Assembly: GCA_003602665.1 (NCBI GenBank)
Contig: QQSG01000031.1
Coordinates: 8,440-16,346, forward strand
DNA length: 7,907 nucleotides
From: Candidatus Poseidoniales archaeon
Lineage (GTDB): Archaea; Thermoplasmatota; Poseidoniia; Poseidoniales; Poseidoniaceae
Direction: 5' to 3'
In this document: positions 1 to 5,806 of the stretch, one piece after another
Layout: each line of letters starts with the position of its first letter
How positions within the stretch are numbered: the first letter of the stretch is position 1
Program-made: the position numbers and the translations under genes
The notes under the pieces: model-generated
What the model was told of the DNA's origin: nothing
Databases searched by the model: none
Seen by the model: only the letters and a program-made list of their open reading frames with translations

Positions 1-525
1 GTTCGTTTGGCTGCTGAACAAGAGGCGGCTCGAATTGTTGCTGAACAAGAACTTGAGAAGTCAATGGAAGAACTTGATATGGATCTCGAAGAAGTTCCAG
101 AAATCGTTGTAAACGAACCAATTGAAGAAGGTAAAGAAGTTGTTGAAGTTAAAATTCCAGTTTCAACATCAGCAGCAAAAAGTAATCCTCTAGAAATCAT
201 TAATTCATTGAATTCAATGAAATTGAGCAGCCAGATAAGAGATGCTGTGGAAAAGACGACAACTCGTCATCACTTTTTAGTAAAAATTGAAAAAATAGAA
301 TCGACCATTCTTGCTCCTATGCCTTTCAAAAACGGAAAAACTATCATCGGAAAACTCGTGGATGATGATTCAGTAGAAATAGAGCTTCTTTTCCAATCTG
401 AAGCAAACGACTCCGTGACCGGTTTCCAGATGAACCATGTAGTTGAAATCGATGCTCAAATCTCAAACTGGAACATAGGCAGAAAGCGTGCCATTTTCTC
501 TGTACACTCGTATGAATACAAGTGA
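1..525 (+). CDS. Unrecognised protein, C-terminal 174 residues (5' end outside the window)
   Basis: The reading frame is open from the first base (Val-Arg-Leu...) to a TGA at 523-525, so the gene starts upstream; the TTG at position 7 is probably internal. The first 35 visible residues are Ala/Glu-rich with a repeated AEQE block nine residues apart, which looks helical or coiled-coil. A very acidic linker follows, rich in Glu and Val, up to about residue 55. The last 85-90 residues look like a compact, mainly beta domain, with alternating hydrophobic strands around GKTIIGKLVDDDSVEIELLF and a closing segment containing SNWNIGRKRAIFSV. The strand pattern could be an OB-like barrel, but that is only an impression. 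I do not recognise the family and propose no function. The gene converges on the acyl-CoA dehydrogenase gene with no bases between the two stop codons. I am confident it is coding and unsure of everything else. Confidence 0.75.
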   Translation, partial: VRLAAEQEAARIVAEQELEKSMEELDMDLEEVPEIVVNEPIEEGKEVVEVKIPVSTSAAKSNPLEIINSLNSMKLSSQIRDAVEKTTTRHHFLVKIEKIESTILAPMPFKNGKTIIGKLVDDDSVEIELLFQSEANDSVTGFQMNHVVEIDAQISNWNIGRKRAIFSVHSYEYK

Positions 526-1716
526 TCATAGAAGACTTCGTGCAATCACAATACGCTGGACTTCTTGAGTTCCTTCGTAAATCTGGGTAATTTTAGCATC
601 GCGGAAAAACCGTTCTACAGGGAATTCTTTGGTATATCCGTATCCGCCATGAATTTGTATTGCTCGTTCTGAGACCCACATTGCAGTATCTCCTGCATAC
701 AATTTTGCCATGCTTGCTTCTTTGGAATGACGTGGACCACCATGCTCGTAATGTTGTTGTTTAGACCATGAGGCTTTGTAGACGAGATGACGCGATGCTT
801 CGATTTTGGTGGCCATATCTGCAAGATAGCCCATAATCATCTGATGATGTGCGATTGGTTTACCAAAAGCCTCTCGCTCATGAGCATAGCGTAGCGATGC
901 TTCGTAGGCTCCTTGAGCAATTCCAAGAGCTTGTGCAGCAATACCAATTCGTGAGTTATCCAAGGCATTCATTGCAATTGGGAATCCATTTCCAGCTCCC
1001 TTCAAGATATTCTCAACGGGAACTTTACAGTTTTCAAGAACGAGCGTACAGGTGTCAGATGAGCGGATTCCGAGTTTATCTTCCTTCTTTCCAACACTGA
1101 ATCCTTCGAAAGAGGAGTCAACAATAAATGCAGTTGTCCCACCATGTTTCTTGACACCATAATCAGGGTGATCCACATCTTTTGCGAAGAGAACGATGAT
1201 TTTTGCTTGCGCCCCATTCGTGACCCACATCTTCTCACCGTTCAGGATGTAATGTGTTCCATCGTCAGAAAGTTTTGCTTTACAAGTCATTGCTGCGGCA
1301 TCAGTACCAGCCCCTGCTTCTGAGAGTGAGTACGCACCTACATCGCCTGCTGCTAGCCTGCTCAGATAAGTTTCTTTTTGATATTCATCACCATGAAGTG
1401 CTATCGTTTTAGCACACAAGCCTACGTGAACACAATACATTACAGAGAATGAAGGATCTACTCTAGCAAGTTCTTCGACAATGATTGATTCAGAGATATC
1501 ATCCACCGGAGAGCCGCCGTATGCTTCTGGGATTGTAACACCTTGGAGGCCGTACTCGATGAATTGAGACCATTCTTCCGAAGGGGGAATTTGATTTTTA
1601 TCTCGGTGTTCGATAGTCGGAGCTAAAACCGATTCGGCAAAGTCTCGAACCATTTCTCGAATCATGTCTTGTTCGTCTGTAGATTTGTAATCCAAACTCT
1701 CACCAATACGACGCAA
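526..1716 (-). CDS. Acyl-CoA dehydrogenase (FAD-dependent)
   Basis: The 396-residue product has normal family length. Enzymes of this family oxidise acyl-CoA to trans-2-enoyl-CoA and pass electrons from FAD to electron-transfer flavoprotein. Visible features, in order: a helical N-terminal domain; the first family signature at about 128-144 (AYSLSEAGAGTDAAAMT), which contacts FAD and substrate; a middle beta domain; a C-terminal helical domain with REAFGKPIAHHQ (281-292); and the second signature at about 354-375 (QIHGGYGYTKEF then RFFRDAK). The catalytic base is expected to be Glu381 in IYEGTQEVQ, the position used by short- and medium-chain enzymes and not the alternative site of isovaleryl- and long-chain enzymes. 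Chain length cannot be read from the sequence. The start is TTG at 1714-1716. An alternative TTG at 1693-1695 would give a protein beginning at LDYKSTDEQD, and GGTGA lies four bases before it. The gene stands alone on the minus strand, divergent from the H-like gene, with no electron-transfer flavoprotein gene nearby. Confidence 0.95.
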   Translation of the reverse strand: MRRIGESLDYKSTDEQDMIREMVRDFAESVLAPTIEHRDKNQIPPSEEWSQFIEYGLQGVTIPEAYGGSPVDDISESIIVEELARVDPSFSVMYCVHVGLCAKTIALHGDEYQKETYLSRLAAGDVGAYSLSEAGAGTDAAAMTCKAKLSDDGTHYILNGEKMWVTNGAQAKIIVLFAKDVDHPDYGVKKHGGTTAFIVDSSFEGFSVGKKEDKLGIRSSDTCTLVLENCKVPVENILKGAGNGFPIAMNALDNSRIGIAAQALGIAQGAYEASLRYAHEREAFGKPIAHHQMIMGYLADMATKIEASRHLVYKASWSKQQHYEHGGPRHSKEASMAKLYAGDTAMWVSERAIQIHGGYGYTKEFPVERFFRDAKITQIYEGTQEVQRIVIARSLL

Positions 1717-1775
1717 GGGCGCATCTCTCTTAATGAATGTGCAATCACCGTGTCACATCAGAAATAGCGATGGTT

Positions 1776-1785
1776 CAAATAGGAG
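1776..1785 (+). promoter_or_regulatory. Possible TATA-like element before the H-like gene
   Basis: The 98-base spacer between the divergent start codons holds CAAATAGGAG about 39 bases before the TTG start at 1815. A closely similar CTAAATAGGGG lies about 44 bases before rps6e. An archaeal TATA box normally sits about 25-30 bases before the transcription start, so either copy would give a very short leader. The shared AAATAGG core supports the idea, but the box is not a good match to the classical TTTATATA form. Nothing convincing was found for the minus-strand gene in the same spacer. Confidence 0.35.
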
Positions 1786-1803
1786 TTGAAAGAGCCGCGA
1801 GTA

Positions 1804-1808
1804 GGTGA
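1804..1808 (+). promoter_or_regulatory. Shine-Dalgarno site that fixes the TTG start of the H-like gene
   Basis: GGTGA lies six bases before TTG at 1815-1817. It matches the anti-Shine-Dalgarno end of archaeal 16S rRNA. The nearby ATGs at 1810 and 1819 are in other frames, so this site decides for the TTG. Confidence 0.7.
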
Positions 1809-1814
1809 CATGAC

Positions 1815-2219
1815 TTGGATGAAGAAGTCGTTGAATTTAACATAGCCCACAATCGTAAATATTCGATTGACCATTTATGGTATCAAGAAAAAGATGATGA
1901 GAAGATCATGGTCGGTATTAGCGAATTTCTCGGTGTAGAAATTGGCGAAGTACTTCGCGTGATACTCCCGCAAGCCGAAACTATCGTTGATGAAGGACAA
2001 GATATGTTCTCGTTATGGACAGGAGAAGAAAAAATTGCCTTCAGCGCTCCTTTTTCAGGAACAATTACTGAAGTAAACGGAGAGGTTGAAATCAACCCGG
2101 ATCTCGTCAATGAATCCGCATACGATCTTGGGTGGATTCTTGTCCTACAACCATTCCAATTGGACATGGAGAACCTACTCGAACCAGATGAATACGTCGA
2201 GTATCTCTCTGAGATTTGA
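1815..2219 (+). CDS. Glycine cleavage H-protein-like (lipoyl-domain fold) protein lacking the lipoyl lysine
   Basis: The 134-residue product has the length and landmarks of GcvH: YSIDHLWYQ near residues 16-24, VGISEFLGVEIGEVLRVILP at 33-52, APFSGTITEVN at 78-88, INPDLVNESAYDLGWILVL at about 93-111, and a closing helix DEYVEYLSE. True H proteins carry lipoate on the lysine of ESVKAxSDxYxP and shuttle the aminomethyl group between glycine cleavage enzymes. Here the matching stretch is WTGEEKIAFSAP. Ungapped alignment on the AP pair puts Glu71 at the lipoyl position, and the only nearby lysine, Lys73, is two residues off. No gcvT, gcvP or lipoate ligase gene is in the window. The protein may be a non-lipoylated paralogue, or Lys73 might be modified in a shifted loop. 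The stop is 16 bases before hpt, so the two are probably co-transcribed. Fold assignment is confident; function is not. Confidence 0.8.
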   Translation: MDEEVVEFNIAHNRKYSIDHLWYQEKDDEKIMVGISEFLGVEIGEVLRVILPQAETIVDEGQDMFSLWTGEEKIAFSAPFSGTITEVNGEVEINPDLVNESAYDLGWILVLQPFQLDMENLLEPDEYVEYLSEI

Positions 2220-2235
2220 GTACAGACGTGGAATC

Positions 2236-2817
2236 ATGTTCGATGCTATCCAACGCCTATCAGCCTCACTCAAGGAGGCTCCTGTTGTTTGGAAAGGAGA
2301 CTACCCCTACTTTATCCATCCACTTACCGATGGAGTACCTCGACTAGAAGCAGATGTATTCCAAGCAGTTGTCGACCTTGTCTTTGACTCAGTGGATTGG
2401 AGTAAAATCGACTTACTACTTGGTATCGAAGCCATGGGCTTACCGCTCACTTCTTCCCTTTCTTTACGAACTGGATTACCACAAGTCGTTGCCCGGAAGC
2501 GTTCGTATGGACTCGATGGAGAGATTGTAATCGATCAAAACACTGGCTATTCCAAAGGAAGTATGTATCTTAACGATATAAATCCAGGCGAATCAATTGC
2601 GATTGTCGATGATGTACTTTCGACCGGAGGAACACTCGATGCTGTCATTAAGGGCGTCGAGAGAGCGGGCGCAAGTGTCACAACAATTGTGGCTGTTGTC
2701 GAAAAAGGACCTGGTCTTGAAATGCTCAAAAGAAAATATCCAACTATCGATATATCATCCATTGTACGTTTAACAATGGACGGCGCAGAGGTAGTTCTTC
2801 TTGATGAGGTGGTATAA
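2236..2817 (+). CDS. hpt: Hypoxanthine/guanine phosphoribosyltransferase, archaeal Hpt type
   Basis: The enzyme transfers phosphoribosyl from PRPP to hypoxanthine or guanine, giving IMP or GMP in purine salvage in the cytosol. The 193-residue product matches the archaeal Hpt pattern along its length: KGDYPYFIHPLTDGVPRLE near residues 20-38, GIEAMGLPL at 63-71, RKRSYGLDGE at 87-96, TGYSKGSMYLND at 103-114, and the PRPP-binding loop IAIVDDVLSTGGT at 121-133. I chose ATG at 2236 because the family starts there. The frame is open upstream to 2086, but that part lies inside the H-like gene and looks unlike any Hpt. No strong Shine-Dalgarno site precedes the ATG; the gap to the previous stop is 16 bases, so reinitiation is plausible. 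The stop overlaps the dph2 start by one base (TAATG). Related archaeal enzymes can differ in base preference, so adenine use cannot be excluded by eye. Confidence 0.9.
   Translation: MFDAIQRLSASLKEAPVVWKGDYPYFIHPLTDGVPRLEADVFQAVVDLVFDSVDWSKIDLLLGIEAMGLPLTSSLSLRTGLPQVVARKRSYGLDGEIVIDQNTGYSKGSMYLNDINPGESIAIVDDVLSTGGTLDAVIKGVERAGASVTTIVAVVEKGPGLEMLKRKYPTIDISSIVRLTMDGAEVVLLDEVV
2806..2811 (+). promoter_or_regulatory. Shine-Dalgarno site of dph2 inside the hpt 3' end
   Basis: GAGGTG lies five bases before the dph2 ATG at 2817-2819 and within the last codons of hpt. With the one-base stop/start overlap it indicates translational coupling of the two genes. Confidence 0.7.
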
Positions 2818-3926
2818 TGGACCTAGAAAGACACGATTTCAAACTCGACGAATTAATTGGACGTATCCAGGAAAATGATCATCGCCTAGTAGCCTTGCAA
2901 GTTCCAGAAGGATTGAAAATGCAAGCATTGGAAATGATGGATGAAATCGAAACTGCTTCAAGTGCAAAAGTCGTACTTGCTGCCGATCCTTGTTATGGTG
3001 CCTGCGATCTTGTTCATGATAAAATGCAGATGATGGGTGTGGAATTAGTCGCTCACATGGGTCACTCTCAGATGAACATCGAATCGGGTATGCCAACCCA
3101 GTTTATTGACGTCACATACGACGGAGATCCAGACTTAGCTCCAGTCATTCCAATGCTAAACAAGCATCTTGCCATTGCCAAAGGCAGAATGGAAAATCAA
3201 AATGTTGAGACTGACCTTTCTGAAGAAGAAGCTCAAGAGCGATTTATGGACGCTGTCGGAAGAATGACTCCCCTCAAAGATACGAAATTAGGGCTTGTAG
3301 GAAGTATTCAGCACCTTCACCTTTTACCAGATTTCCATGACCGTCTCGAAAAAGCCGGATACGATGTAACAATACCAATGGGTGGAGCACGTTTGACATT
3401 CCCCGGTCAAGTTCTTGGCTGCAACTATTCCGGTGATGATGATACGATTGGGCATTATCTCTTCCTCGGGAGTGGGGATTTCCATCCAATTGGTCTCGTT
3501 TTGCATACAGGAAAACCACTTGCTATGCTCGATCCTTACTCAGGTGATGCAATCGAAATGTCCTTTGAACGCATTGAACGCATTCTTCGGCAACGCTCTG
3601 GACTTATCATGTCCTCAATGGATGCAAATCGGTTTGGAATATTGATTGGAGAAAAGCCTGGTCAAATGCGTAGAACACTCGCTCTTCGAATGAAAAGACT
3701 ACTCGAAAAGCATGGTAAGAAAGGATATCTTCTCGCTCTCGAACACGTTGGTCCAGAACTCATTGACTTCTATCCCGTAGATGCATTTGTGAACACAGCT
3801 TGCCCTCGAATTGCTATCGATGATGCCGTCAAGTATGCAAAACCACTGATCACTCCATACGAACTCGAAGTAGCCCTTGGTGAGAAGAAATGGGAAATGG
3901 GATATCAATTCGATGAGATACCCTGA
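2817..3926 (+). CDS. dph2: 2-(3-amino-3-carboxypropyl)histidine synthase Dph2 (diphthamide biosynthesis)
   Basis: Archaeal Dph2 works as a homodimer. It uses a 4Fe-4S cluster to cleave S-adenosylmethionine unconventionally and adds the 3-amino-3-carboxypropyl group to a histidine of elongation factor 2, the first step of diphthamide synthesis. The product has 369 residues. The three cluster cysteines, one per domain, are visible: Cys59 in DPCYGACD, Cys202 in VLGCNYSG and Cys329 in NTACPRIAIDD. The opening LVALQVPEGLK (24-34) and VAHMGHSQM (78-86) are also family landmarks. The protein seems somewhat longer than typical archaeal Dph2 because of an acidic helical stretch around residues 120-155 (MENQNVETDLSEEEAQERF) between domains 1 and 2. 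The start is ATG overlapping the hpt stop, with a good Shine-Dalgarno site. The next gene begins 30-66 bases after the stop. Identification is secure. Confidence 0.96.
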   Translation: MDLERHDFKLDELIGRIQENDHRLVALQVPEGLKMQALEMMDEIETASSAKVVLAADPCYGACDLVHDKMQMMGVELVAHMGHSQMNIESGMPTQFIDVTYDGDPDLAPVIPMLNKHLAIAKGRMENQNVETDLSEEEAQERFMDAVGRMTPLKDTKLGLVGSIQHLHLLPDFHDRLEKAGYDVTIPMGGARLTFPGQVLGCNYSGDDDTIGHYLFLGSGDFHPIGLVLHTGKPLAMLDPYSGDAIEMSFERIERILRQRSGLIMSSMDANRFGILIGEKPGQMRRTLALRMKRLLEKHGKKGYLLALEHVGPELIDFYPVDAFVNTACPRIAIDDAVKYAKPLITPYELEVALGEKKWEMGYQFDEIP

Positions 3927-3968
3927 GACTCTACTTTTCATTCGGATTGAGTACGAGTGTTCAAGAAC

Positions 3969-3989
3969 GGTTGGCGACAAGAGCCAACC
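3969..3989. repeat. Perfect 7-bp inverted repeat before the probable orc1/cdc6 start
   Basis: GGTTGGC (3969-3975) and GCCAACC (3983-3989) form a perfect dyad around a 7-base centre. It ends three bases before ATG 3993. There is no T-run behind it, so it does not look like a terminator for dph2. It could be an operator or an RNA hairpin at the ribosome entry site. If the orc1 gene starts at GTG 3957 instead, the dyad lies inside the coding region. Confidence 0.6.
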
Positions 3990-3992
3990 AGC

Positions 3993-5177
3993 ATGAGCGA
4001 CTATCTCGATAGAATTGGTTCTGGTTTTATCCTTCTAGACCCTGGTCCATTGGATTTTGATTTCATACCAGAAGCCATGGTTGGTCGCGAAGATATTCAA
4101 GGTAATCTCGCTGCAAAATTTCATTCGATAGCCCATCCGAACAGCAGTGCAAACGTTGTCATAACAGGGCCTGTTGGGAGCGGGAAGACATTGCTTGCGA
4201 GGACTTTTTGTCGTGATATTGAACGCCACCTTAGAAATAAACGCCAGATTCGAAGCGTCCACATCAATTGCAGAAATGCAACCACAAATGTCCGAGTTGC
4301 ACAACGTATTGTTCAGACCCTAGATGCAGGACACCCTGATAGAGGACTTTCAATGGGTGAGTTGTTGAACAGCCTTCGACGTCTGCTTCGATCAAATGAT
4401 CGCCATTTGATTATTGTACTTGATGAGGTTGATCACCTTCTGCGAAAATCTGGGAATGACCTAATTTACCAACTCCTTCGTATTGACGAAGACCAAGAGG
4501 GTAGTGGCACGATATCTCTCATCCTAATCAGTCAAGAACAGGTCCTTGACGTGCTTGAAAATGCAGTCATTTCTCGCTTTGGTCACACAAATCATTTACC
4601 GATTCCACCATATGACTACGAGGGCTTACTAGCGATTACTCGTCAGCGAGCAGAAGCTTCCCTGAATCCACAATCCTGGACAGAAGAAATTCTCAAACTC
4701 ATTGCAACCTCCGCAGCTCCTTCAGGAGATGCGCGTCAAGTCATCGAATTACTCAATGGTGCAGTCGAACATGCAGAATCCGACGGGAGAGAAATGCTTG
4801 AACCAGAGCATGTTCAAACACGGGCTAAATCCATACCTCAAGTTATGCCTGAAGATGTTCTTGATGAGTTAACTGGACACCCTATGCTGGTTCTTTTGGG
4901 AATTTGCCGACGCCTACGAAAAACTGAATTCATGACGAGCAAGGATGTTGAATCAATGTATGCGGTTGTTTGTGAAGAGTATGAAGTAAAGCCTCGAAGC
5001 CACACAACTGTTTGGAAATATCTCAAAATAATTGAGGAATTGAGTATTATTGATACACGCGTAGATACTGTTGGTGATGGTCGTGGGAGAACAACCCATA
5101 TCTCGATGCCGCATGCTCTTCCAATGGATGTTGCTGGTAGAATTGAAGGCCGTGTTGTCAAAAAACTGAATCGGTGA
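3993..5177 (+). CDS. cdc6: Orc1/Cdc6 family replication initiator (AAA+ ATPase with winged helix)
   Basis: Archaeal Orc1/Cdc6 binds origin DNA and helps load the MCM helicase. Counting from ATG 3993 (394 residues), the AAA+ parts are VGRED (30-34), Walker A GPVGSGKT (59-66), Walker B LIIVLDEVD (139-147), a sensor-1 region LILISQE near 177-182, a probable arginine finger in SRFG (194-197), and sensor-2 GDAR (245-248). Residues from about 287 form the C-terminal winged-helix domain, with HTTVWKYLKIIEELSII as the likely recognition part. Sensor-1 normally carries Asn (ISND); here Gln stands in its place. GTG 3957 would add 12 residues. I prefer ATG because MSDYLDRI leads at normal distance into VGRED, but neither start has a strong Shine-Dalgarno site. 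The short flanking spacers show no AT-rich unwinding tract or obvious origin recognition boxes, so an origin is not evident here. Confidence 0.92.
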   Translation: MSDYLDRIGSGFILLDPGPLDFDFIPEAMVGREDIQGNLAAKFHSIAHPNSSANVVITGPVGSGKTLLARTFCRDIERHLRNKRQIRSVHINCRNATTNVRVAQRIVQTLDAGHPDRGLSMGELLNSLRRLLRSNDRHLIIVLDEVDHLLRKSGNDLIYQLLRIDEDQEGSGTISLILISQEQVLDVLENAVISRFGHTNHLPIPPYDYEGLLAITRQRAEASLNPQSWTEEILKLIATSAAPSGDARQVIELLNGAVEHAESDGREMLEPEHVQTRAKSIPQVMPEDVLDELTGHPMLVLLGICRRLRKTEFMTSKDVESMYAVVCEEYEVKPRSHTTVWKYLKIIEELSIIDTRVDTVGDGRGRTTHISMPHALPMDVAGRIEGRVVKKLNR

Positions 5178-5200
5178 TGATTGAATCCAATGCGGTGAGG

Positions 5201-5211
5201 CTAAATAGGGG
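5201..5211 (+). promoter_or_regulatory. Possible TATA-like promoter element of the rps6e cluster
   Basis: CTAAATAGGGG lies in the 67-base spacer after orc1/cdc6, about 44 bases before the rps6e ATG. With usual archaeal spacing, transcription would start near 5230. A similar AAATAGG core precedes the H-like gene. It is the best promoter candidate in this spacer, but it is judged by eye only. Confidence 0.4.
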
Positions 5212-5244
5212 TCGTTTGTCGCTAAGTTGCTAGAGGAATGCTTT

Positions 5245-5766
5245 ATGGCTGAAGGAAACTCATTTGTTGCAGTGGTCAATGACACCACAACCAAGTTGAC
5301 TCGAACCACAACCAGTGGTAAGGAAAAGACGTACTCACCGTCATACAAGACGGTTATTTCTGGTACAAACCATGCGCAATTACTCGGAAAGAAGATCGGT
5401 GATGTAATCGAAGGTGTCTTCGTCGGCGAAGGTGAATCACTTCTTACTGGCTACAAACTCGAAATTACCGGAGGCTCAGACAAAACTGGCACTCCAATGC
5501 GTCGTGACCTCGAAGGCGGTTCCCGACAAGCAATTCTTGTCACCGCTTCAACCGGTTTCAAAGGACATTACCTCGTTTCAAAGACGAAGAAAGGGGAAAA
5601 GAAGCGTTTCCGATACAAGCCTGAAGGTATGCGAATGCGCAGAGTATTCCGTGGAAACACAATCACTCAAGACACACGCCAAATCAACCTGAAAGTTGTC
5701 GATGCAGGAAACATCGGACTTGACACATTGCTCGGTGCGGGCGAAGGTGCAGCACCTGCGGAGTGA
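5245..5766 (+). CDS. rps6e: 30S ribosomal protein S6e
   Basis: S6e is a small-subunit protein found in archaea and eukaryotes. The 173-residue product shows the family core: LLGKKIGDVIEG (46-57), TGYKLEITGGSDKTGTPMR (68-86), a basic stretch KTKKGEKKRFRYKPEGMRMR (113-132), then VFRGNTITQDTRQINLKVV (134-152). Archaeal S6e proteins are typically about 120-130 residues. This one has about 20 extra residues at the N terminus, rich in Thr, and a short Gly/Ala/Glu tail. I chose ATG 5245 because GAGGA (5233-5237) lies seven bases upstream. The frame is open to a TTG at 5227, but that would swallow the Shine-Dalgarno site. The gene heads a cluster with aIF2-gamma and a PIN protein, an arrangement familiar in archaea. 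Confidence 0.93.
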   Translation: MAEGNSFVAVVNDTTTKLTRTTTSGKEKTYSPSYKTVISGTNHAQLLGKKIGDVIEGVFVGEGESLLTGYKLEITGGSDKTGTPMRRDLEGGSRQAILVTASTGFKGHYLVSKTKKGEKKRFRYKPEGMRMRRVFRGNTITQDTRQINLKVVDAGNIGLDTLLGAGEGAAPAE

Positions 5767-5767
5767 A

Positions 5768-5779
5768 ACCCGAGAGGGT
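5768..5779 (+). other. Small hairpin with GNRA-type loop between rps6e and aIF2-gamma
   Basis: ACCC-GAGA-GGGT can fold into a 4-bp stem closed by a GAGA tetraloop, directly after the rps6e stop and 12 bases before the aIF2-gamma Shine-Dalgarno site. It is short and may be chance. It is not followed by a T-run and is unlikely to be a terminator. Confidence 0.3.
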
Positions 5780-5791
5780 CATCGTTGAATA

Positions 5792-5797
5792 AGGAGG
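5792..5797 (+). promoter_or_regulatory. Strong Shine-Dalgarno site of aIF2-gamma
   Basis: AGGAGG lies nine bases before ATG 5807. A second ATG at 5799, only one base after the motif, opens a different frame and is not used. This is the best ribosome-binding site in the window. Confidence 0.8.
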
Positions 5798-5806
5798 AAT
5801 GGAAGC

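Noticed and set aside
1..50. DNA tandem repeat from the repeated GCTGAACAAGA (13-23 and 40-50)
   Set aside because: Only two copies are visible at the edge, and they encode a coiled-coil-like AEQE repeat, so a protein-level repeat explains them.
2086..2235. N-terminal extension of hpt by 50 codons
   Set aside because: The extension lies inside the H-like gene in another frame and does not resemble Hpt, whose normal N terminus begins at 2236.
5178..5244. Replication origin next to orc1/cdc6
   Set aside because: Both spacers flanking the gene are under 70 bases, not markedly AT-rich, and show no repeated origin recognition box.
5227..5244. TTG start of rps6e six codons upstream
   Set aside because: It would place the GAGGA ribosome-binding site inside the gene, and MAEGNS at 5245 has that site at ideal distance.
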